Assembly: GCF_000281085.1 (NCBI RefSeq)
Contig: NZ_JH767527.1
Location: forward strand, 1 to 38,238
Origin: Catenovulum agarivorans YM01
GTDB taxonomy: Bacteria > Pseudomonadota > Gammaproteobacteria > Enterobacterales > Alteromonadaceae
Length of the DNA: 38,238 nucleotides
Reading direction: 5' to 3'
The notes below the pieces were generated by a model. It did no database searches, had not been told where the DNA came from, and worked only from the letters and a program-made list of their open reading frames with translations. Within the stretch, counting starts at the first letter, position 1. Each line of letters begins with the position of its first letter. This document shows positions 33,459-38,238 of this stretch, piece after piece. A program made the position numbers and the translations under genes.

Positions 33459-33500
33459 TTAAAGCCACCAGTGCGCTGATAACAGGCCAAGTGGCTTTAA
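33459..33500. terminator. Hairpin between convergent M23 and arabinanase genes
   Basis: TTAAAGCCAC (33459-33468) pairs perfectly with GTGGCTTTAA (33491-33500). The A/T-ended stem can serve both convergent transcripts, though no long T tract follows on either side. Confidence 0.6.
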
Positions 33501-33511
33501 CACTGCATCAA

Positions 33512-35971
33512 TTACTCTTTATTAACGCCCCACACAGATATACCTTGATCTGACAATGCTGTAAAAGTTAACACCATTTTATTTTTTACACTATGCCATT
33601 GAGATTGGACGACACCGTGATAATTAACACCATCTATTTGCAAGATAAACTCGTTGCCAAGCATTGACCAAAAACCAGATACATCGCCTGTTACTAAACC
33701 ATCTGCAGTCAAGCTGATGTTTTGCGACACATGGGCGAAATTGTTTATGTCTTTTTGATGATTAATAAATTGATAGTCTCCTACCAGCGCAGAGGCGCTA
33801 ACAGCTTGCTCAGATTCAAGCGGTATATATCTCAACGGAGATACAACAGGCCAGCCATTAGAATTGATAAACATTTCATGAACACGTACCTGATGAGCTT
33901 CGAACATTCCTGGAAAACGTGTGTGAAATACTAAAAAGTGTTTATTTGTTTCAGCATCATAATAAGCTGAATTGTGACCCGGCGACATATAACCTAATTG
34001 ATATTCGACGGTTTGGGCATCGTTTACAAATCTATGGCTACCCATCAATTTCACTGCATAAGGCGCTATTTGTGAGTCACTTCCTTTTATTGTTCTAACT
34101 GTCTGTCCCAAGGTATCTGTATAGTACATTTGTGTGCTGTTGGCATCTTCATACGGACCTTGTGGATTTCGTGACCTGACAACCCTAATGTTATAGCCGC
34201 CATCAGAGGTTAACCCGCCAAATGATGTGAACACATAATAGTAGTCAGAAACTGGGCTATACATCATGAATGCTGCTTCTATACGAGCGTGTTCACCACC
34301 CAAAATATATTGTCCAAAACCATTATTTTGACTATTGATTGAAGAAAACAAAGCTGGAATTGGTTTACCTTTGACACCAAAGGCACCAGATTCATCAAGT
34401 TCATACATGAAAATACCACCTGAGTATGAACCATATATCATCCATAATTTACCGTCTTTATCTCGAAAAACGTCGGGGTCTACTGCATTTGGGTGAATCG
34501 AAGCATCATAGGTAGGATCGACCGGATCTGTATTTAATTCTTCAGCGCCACCTGACGATTTAACGAATGCGAGCTTATCTATTGCATGAATTTCATTTTC
34601 ATTTTCAATAACTCTATATTCACCAGCGAGATTACTCGAGCTTGCGACGCCAATGTAACCCCAAGGACCCCATTTTTGGCCGATTGGACTCGGATTTGTT
34701 GGACTCGCGATAACACCTTGGTTGAAATAGAAATAATATTGATTGTCTAATTCGAACACATCGGCTGCCCATTGTACATTATTAGCGCCAGACCATTGAA
34801 AACCGGCTTCTAGCTGTTGTTGCATGACTTGCTGTGAACCGAATAACGTATTGTTGGCATTGATACCGTCAGTTTCTGATTGCCAATTAACTAAATCGTC
34901 TGAACTAGCGGCCGCTAAAAAGGAACCAAAAATCCAGTATTTACCTGTTTGGCTGTCTTGCATGATTGAAGGGTCATGCAATGAAATTTCAGAAAAAAGG
35001 TTATGTGGGATAAACTCCCAATCTTGCGATAAGTTGTCATTTAGTTTTTTCTGAACGACGGCGAAGCTTGTTGTACCATCGACTGATTCTTGGTTCACGT
35101 CAGCTGCTTTGCCAGTTTTTCCATTGACGATTAAAGATAAAAATCCAGTTTCGCCTTGGGCTTTTACGTCCAGTAGCCAGCTCTGCTCGGGCAAATTCTC
35201 CCTTGACCATTGTACTATTTCAGTGTTGTTTCTTTTACGTCCATCTTTAACTTGAACAACTTTATCGCTATGGACTGACGATATTTGATATTGACCTGAC
35301 GCAAGTTGTTTTACTGCCCATATTTGCTCGTAGTTATTTGTTTCTGAGTTCAGAACAATATTGACACCATTTGATTTTTGTCCGCCACTAACTTCGAGAT
35401 ATTTGTTGATCAGGCGGTTTTTTATTTTATAAGTGCCATCGGCGATGACAGGTATAAACTCCCAATCTTGAACAGGGTGGCCATTGAGCTCCCACTGCGA
35501 AATAGCGGCTCCATCGTCCGAGTTGGCTGCAAATACTTCAATGGCTGTGTTAGTTAACCCATTAACTATATTGAAATATTGCCCTTGCTCACCTGTACCT
35601 TTATCAATTAGACGCCACTTTTGATTATCATTGCCAAAATTAGCAAACTGAATAACTTTATGCTGTGGCGCAGGTGAATTCGCGTCATAAAATCCATCTA
35701 GAACTTTACGACTGGTTTCTGATTGAATGGAATACAAGGTATTACCTGCACTGTCTACGCCTGATTCGGTAACTTTCCACTTTTGATTTAAGGTGTTGGA
35801 TATATCCGTTTGAACAAGGCCAAAAGCATCTTGGCCGGGGGAAACAATAACTTTGTTGGTAAATCGATTTTTTAATATGTAGGTTCCCTCGGCGAGAGAC
35901 GCGAAACAAGAAAACGACCCGAAGCTTATGAGTACTGTCACTACCAGTATAACGTTTTTAATTATTTTCAT
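33512..35971 (-). CDS. Secreted GH43 endo-arabinanase-like enzyme with two ricin-type lectin domains
   Basis: An 819-residue extracellular protein. The signal peptide covers about 1-26. Two beta-trefoil-like domains, about 27-175 and 176-322, each open with a GTYxxKNR segment and carry repeated QxW motifs (NQKWKV, NQKWRL, QDWEF, EQIWAV, EQSWLL), typical of ricin-type carbohydrate binding. The GH43 five-blade catalytic domain occupies about 327-700, with base Asp333 in HDPS, a second Asp in VDPDVF (497-502) and acid Glu565 in ARIEAAF. The last 120 residues fit the C-terminal domain of AbnB-type endo-1,5-alpha-L-arabinanases. It should cut arabinan side chains of pectin. No copy of the TGCTACCGGTGGCA operator precedes it, so its control may differ from that of the esterases. 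Substrate is inferred from the family. Confidence 0.85.
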   Translation of the reverse strand: MKIIKNVILVVTVLISFGSFSCFASLAEGTYILKNRFTNKVIVSPGQDAFGLVQTDISNTLNQKWKVTESGVDSAGNTLYSIQSETSRKVLDGFYDANSPAPQHKVIQFANFGNDNQKWRLIDKGTGEQGQYFNIVNGLTNTAIEVFAANSDDGAAISQWELNGHPVQDWEFIPVIADGTYKIKNRLINKYLEVSGGQKSNGVNIVLNSETNNYEQIWAVKQLASGQYQISSVHSDKVVQVKDGRKRNNTEIVQWSRENLPEQSWLLDVKAQGETGFLSLIVNGKTGKAADVNQESVDGTTSFAVVQKKLNDNLSQDWEFIPHNLFSEISLHDPSIMQDSQTGKYWIFGSFLAAASSDDLVNWQSETDGINANNTLFGSQQVMQQQLEAGFQWSGANNVQWAADVFELDNQYYFYFNQGVIASPTNPSPIGQKWGPWGYIGVASSSNLAGEYRVIENENEIHAIDKLAFVKSSGGAEELNTDPVDPTYDASIHPNAVDPDVFRDKDGKLWMIYGSYSGGIFMYELDESGAFGVKGKPIPALFSSINSQNNGFGQYILGGEHARIEAAFMMYSPVSDYYYVFTSFGGLTSDGGYNIRVVRSRNPQGPYEDANSTQMYYTDTLGQTVRTIKGSDSQIAPYAVKLMGSHRFVNDAQTVEYQLGYMSPGHNSAYYDAETNKHFLVFHTRFPGMFEAHQVRVHEMFINSNGWPVVSPLRYIPLESEQAVSASALVGDYQFINHQKDINNFAHVSQNISLTADGLVTGDVSGFWSMLGNEFILQIDGVNYHGVVQSQWHSVKNKMVLTFTALSDQGISVWGVNKE

Positions 35972-36161
35972 TTTCTAACCTATATTGTGTTGAGTAATGC
36001 AAACTTAAATATTCAAACCATTAACAATTTGTACACATGAGCTTTAAAAGTGTTACTATATAACTTTATTGTCAATGGAGGTTGGCATTTGCAATTCACG
36101 GCTTTTGCTTAGGTGTAAATAAAGCTTTCCAAAACAAATATAGGTTAGTAGTGGTATTCAA

Positions 36162-37958
36162 TTAGCTTATTTTCTGCCAAGCCACGGCTTTGATTGCATC
36201 AACCAAGGTTAGTTCGACTAATTCATTAATAGGTTTAACCAGTTGTACTTGTGTTTTACATAACTCACCGTTTCTTACATAAGCTATTGGATAGCTCTTA
36301 TCTAAGTTGAGGTTATTAGTTATATTGCTGAAGTTAGCTGTATTAACCACTAAGTTGTCTATTGCAATTATTACATCCTGTACGCTTAAACCAGCTTGCT
36401 CGGCTGGACTGTCATTTAATACTTGAGCTATTTCTAAACCTAGTTTGGCGTCTTTGTAGACCAAACCCAAATATGGGCTGTGATCCTCAGTGCTAATGTC
36501 GAGTGGTGAATTAACTTTAGACGCAGCTTGTTTGTACTCAACACCAAATTCAGCCAATAAATCAGTCAGTGGTACTAAGTCTTTGCCGTTTAAAATATCG
36601 AAAAATGCTTGTTTAATTTGCGCTTGAGTTATGCTTTCAGTAATATCAATAACGGTATCTAATTGCGTGCCGCTATAACTTTCACCACCATCTAGGTACT
36701 GTTGCCACAAGGCGCGCATTACATCATCTAATGACTTAGTTGACCCTGTATGTTTGCGAATATTTAGATCTAACCATAGTGCAAGCAAACTGCCTTTAGT
36801 GTAATAACTCACAATATTGTTAGCGGCGTCTGGCCCTTGTTGGTAAAACTTAGTCCAAGTATAAAAACTCGATTCAATTAGATTTTGTTTCAGTTGACCT
36901 TTACCGCGATTCACTCGGCTAATGGTTTTACTTTTGGTTTTTAGATAGTCGCTAAATTCGACTATGCCAGTGCGGTATAAACTTAAATCATCATAATAAG
37001 AAGTAATACCTTCAAAAGCCCATAATTGTTTAGTGTAACTTTCGCTGTTTAAACTGTACGGCACAAATTCTTCAGGCTTGATTCTGCACACGTTCCAATT
37101 GTGAAAATATTCGTGCGATGCCAAGCTTAAAAAGGTTTTATATCCTTCAGACAATTCTTCTGGTTTGTTGATATTTGGAAAATCAAAAGTAGAGCAGAGC
37201 AGTGCCGTTGAATTTTTATGCTCTAAACCACCAAAGCCACTTGGTAAAATATTAGTTAAAAACCAGTATTCTTTAAAGGGTGGTTTGCCACCTGTTTCGC
37301 GTTCAAACATATCTATATGGTGCTGGCACAATTTGCTGACATCTTTTACCAGTCTTTGGGTATCGGCAAAGTGTTTACCGTTTAAAATAAGGTAATGGGG
37401 TGTACCAGCGATAGTAAATTCCAAATGGGTAAAATCACCAATTTCAACAGGGCAGTCAATAAGTTCGGCATAGTTATCCGCTTGATATAAGCCAAATTGA
37501 TATACTTGAGTTTCACTAGGTCTTTGTAGTCCAGTAGCGACTTTCCACTTATCGGTAAAACTTGGCGTTTGTAACTCTACTTGTTGCGGCGCATCGGCAA
37601 ATTGCTCAACGCTGATAAATAAACTTGTGCCGTTAAAAAATGCTCTTTGTTGGTCTAAGTATGCTGTACGTACTGAGCTGTCAAATGCATATACTTGATA
37701 GCTAATTTCACACGCTTGACCTTGGGTGGTTATTTGCCAGTTTTGTTTATCAATGAGCTCAATTTCAATTGCTTGGCCATCTATTTTTGCTTGTAGGTCG
37801 ATAATGTTTTTTGCAAAGTCGCGGATCATGTAGGAGCCTGGTATCCAAGCGGGTAGCGACAAACTAAGTTGTTTTTGTTGATGGGTTGGTACTTGGATAG
37901 TGACTTGATAAATATGTTGATTGGCTAAGTCGAAATTTACTGTGTATTTAATAGACAT
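36162..37958 (-). CDS. M61-family metallopeptidase with PDZ domain
   Basis: A 598-residue zinc aminopeptidase of the glycyl-aminopeptidase type. It has a beta-rich N-terminal domain (about 1-175), a thermolysin-like catalytic domain with SHEYFHNWNV (HEYFH at 282-286), and the third ligand Glu316 in LWAFEGITSYYDD. A C-terminal PDZ domain covers about 490-575, including LGLEIAQVLNDSPAEQAGLSVQDVIIAIDN. No signal peptide is seen, so it is probably cytoplasmic. It is separated from the arabinanase by 190 bases. That gap shows AT-rich DNA with TTGACA at about 36074 on the minus strand but no certain promoter. Confidence 0.92.
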   Translation of the reverse strand: MSIKYTVNFDLANQHIYQVTIQVPTHQQKQLSLSLPAWIPGSYMIRDFAKNIIDLQAKIDGQAIEIELIDKQNWQITTQGQACEISYQVYAFDSSVRTAYLDQQRAFFNGTSLFISVEQFADAPQQVELQTPSFTDKWKVATGLQRPSETQVYQFGLYQADNYAELIDCPVEIGDFTHLEFTIAGTPHYLILNGKHFADTQRLVKDVSKLCQHHIDMFERETGGKPPFKEYWFLTNILPSGFGGLEHKNSTALLCSTFDFPNINKPEELSEGYKTFLSLASHEYFHNWNVCRIKPEEFVPYSLNSESYTKQLWAFEGITSYYDDLSLYRTGIVEFSDYLKTKSKTISRVNRGKGQLKQNLIESSFYTWTKFYQQGPDAANNIVSYYTKGSLLALWLDLNIRKHTGSTKSLDDVMRALWQQYLDGGESYSGTQLDTVIDITESITQAQIKQAFFDILNGKDLVPLTDLLAEFGVEYKQAASKVNSPLDISTEDHSPYLGLVYKDAKLGLEIAQVLNDSPAEQAGLSVQDVIIAIDNLVVNTANFSNITNNLNLDKSYPIAYVRNGELCKTQVQLVKPINELVELTLVDAIKAVAWQKIS

Positions 37959-38004
37959 ATATTTTCTTTTTAGATTATTAAATTGATGAGCTAAATAAGT
38001 AACC

Positions 38005-38030
38005 TGATGTGAGAGGAGACCATCACATCA
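38005..38030. other. Short hairpin upstream of the M61 gene
   Basis: TGATGTGA (38005-38012) pairs perfectly with TCACATCA (38023-38030) around a ten-base loop. It may be a terminator of a gene beyond the window or part of a repeat; no T tract supports termination. Confidence 0.4.
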
Positions 38031-38095
38031 AGTTAAGTATAAAACTTTGGCTATAAATTTGTTGCGTTTTTTAACTTAGGTAAATCGTTTAACGT

Positions 38096-38238
38096 TCTAT
38101 ATACCCAAGCTACTTGAAGATGCGAGATTTCAGCAAGAGATAAAAAGCATTTAGACAAGGCATTGATTGAAGATAATGGTTGCCCCTTTTCAAAATCAAT
38201 AACGCAGTATAAATGCTTTTTAGCCTTGCCCTTCGGGA
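38096..38238. repeat. Extragenic palindromic repeat, cut by the window end
   Basis: CTATATACCCAAGCTACTTG (38096-38115) and the following AAGATGC are of a kind I recognise as common intergenic repeats in Vibrio and Alteromonadales. They lead into a core with outer arms TAAAAAGCATTTA (38141-38153) and TAAATGCTTTTTA (38210-38222), which are perfectly complementary. CAAGGC (38156-38161) and AACGCAG (38201-38207) enclose an inner stem ATTGATT/AATCAAT. The tail TAGCC-N-GCCCTTCGGGA resembles TAGCC-N-GCCTTTCAGGA at 7428-7445. It is a third copy of the structured repeat seen at 5091-5143 and 7348-7429. Confidence 0.7.

Noticed and set aside
1-38238. CRISPR array, prophage or defence island
   Set aside because: No regularly spaced direct repeats, integrase, phage structural genes or defence-type nucleases were seen; the RecQ-like and DEAD-box helicases stand in ordinary housekeeping contexts.

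Overview
The window looks like a chromosomal segment of a marine gammaproteobacterium of the order Alteromonadales, perhaps a polysaccharide degrader of the Catenovulum type. The basis is the AT-rich DNA, two TonB-dependent receptors, pectin/arabinan enzymes, the gammaproteobacterial gene families throughout, and intergenic inverted repeats of a kind seen in that order. No tRNA, rRNA, CRISPR array or prophage was recognised.

Layout. Bases 1-55 look like the 3' end of a group II intron cut by the window edge. Bases 200-9560 are a nutrient-uptake region. It holds a large SusC-like TonB receptor (348-3410), a BlaI/M56-peptidase regulatory pair (3562-4898) facing a second TonB receptor (5222-7297), and a divergent pair made of a rhamnogalacturonan acetylesterase (CE12) and a secreted alpha/beta hydrolase. 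The first receptor and the esterase/hydrolase pair share an identical 14-bp operator-like palindrome, TGCTACCGGTGGCA, which suggests one LacI-type pectin regulon. Bases 9.6-19.5 kb are housekeeping genes: a glutathione S-transferase, a RecQ-like helicase, an RhlE-like RNA helicase, a YehS protein, gshB, an unknown two-TM coiled-coil protein, an acetyltransferase, the queuosine genes queC and queE, and a PhzF-fold protein that has lost its usual catalytic Glu.

Bases 19.57-28 kb are a cobalamin uptake and salvage operon. It has a promoter, a compact cobalamin riboswitch and a long leader carrying an inserted repeat, then btuD-btuC-cobT-cobS-cobU-cobC-cobQ(cbiP)-cobO-btuF and a terminator. BtuF/C/D import corrinoids, CobO adenosylates them, CbiP makes cobyric acid, and CobU/S/T/C build the nucleotide loop. 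CbiB, which must act between CbiP and CobU, is not in the window, nor is the outer-membrane receptor BtuB. Bases 28-33.5 kb hold nagZ, a low-molecular-weight phosphatase, a class II DAHP synthase, a small RRM protein, a double-length QueD-like protein that probably completes the queuosine set, and an M23 peptidase. Bases 33.5-38 kb hold a secreted GH43 arabinanase with two lectin-like domains and an M61 aminopeptidase with a PDZ domain, both on the minus strand.

The most unusual things seen are these: (i) dispersed repeats in which CAAGGC and AACGCAG boxes enclose arms that differ between copies yet stay self-complementary; (ii) a His/Cys-rich periplasmic loop in the M56 protein beside a His-bearing TonB receptor, suggesting a metal-sensing BlaR-like circuit; (iii) the duplicated QueD-like protein with its active-site residues split between halves; (iv) the PhzF-like protein without the key Glu.
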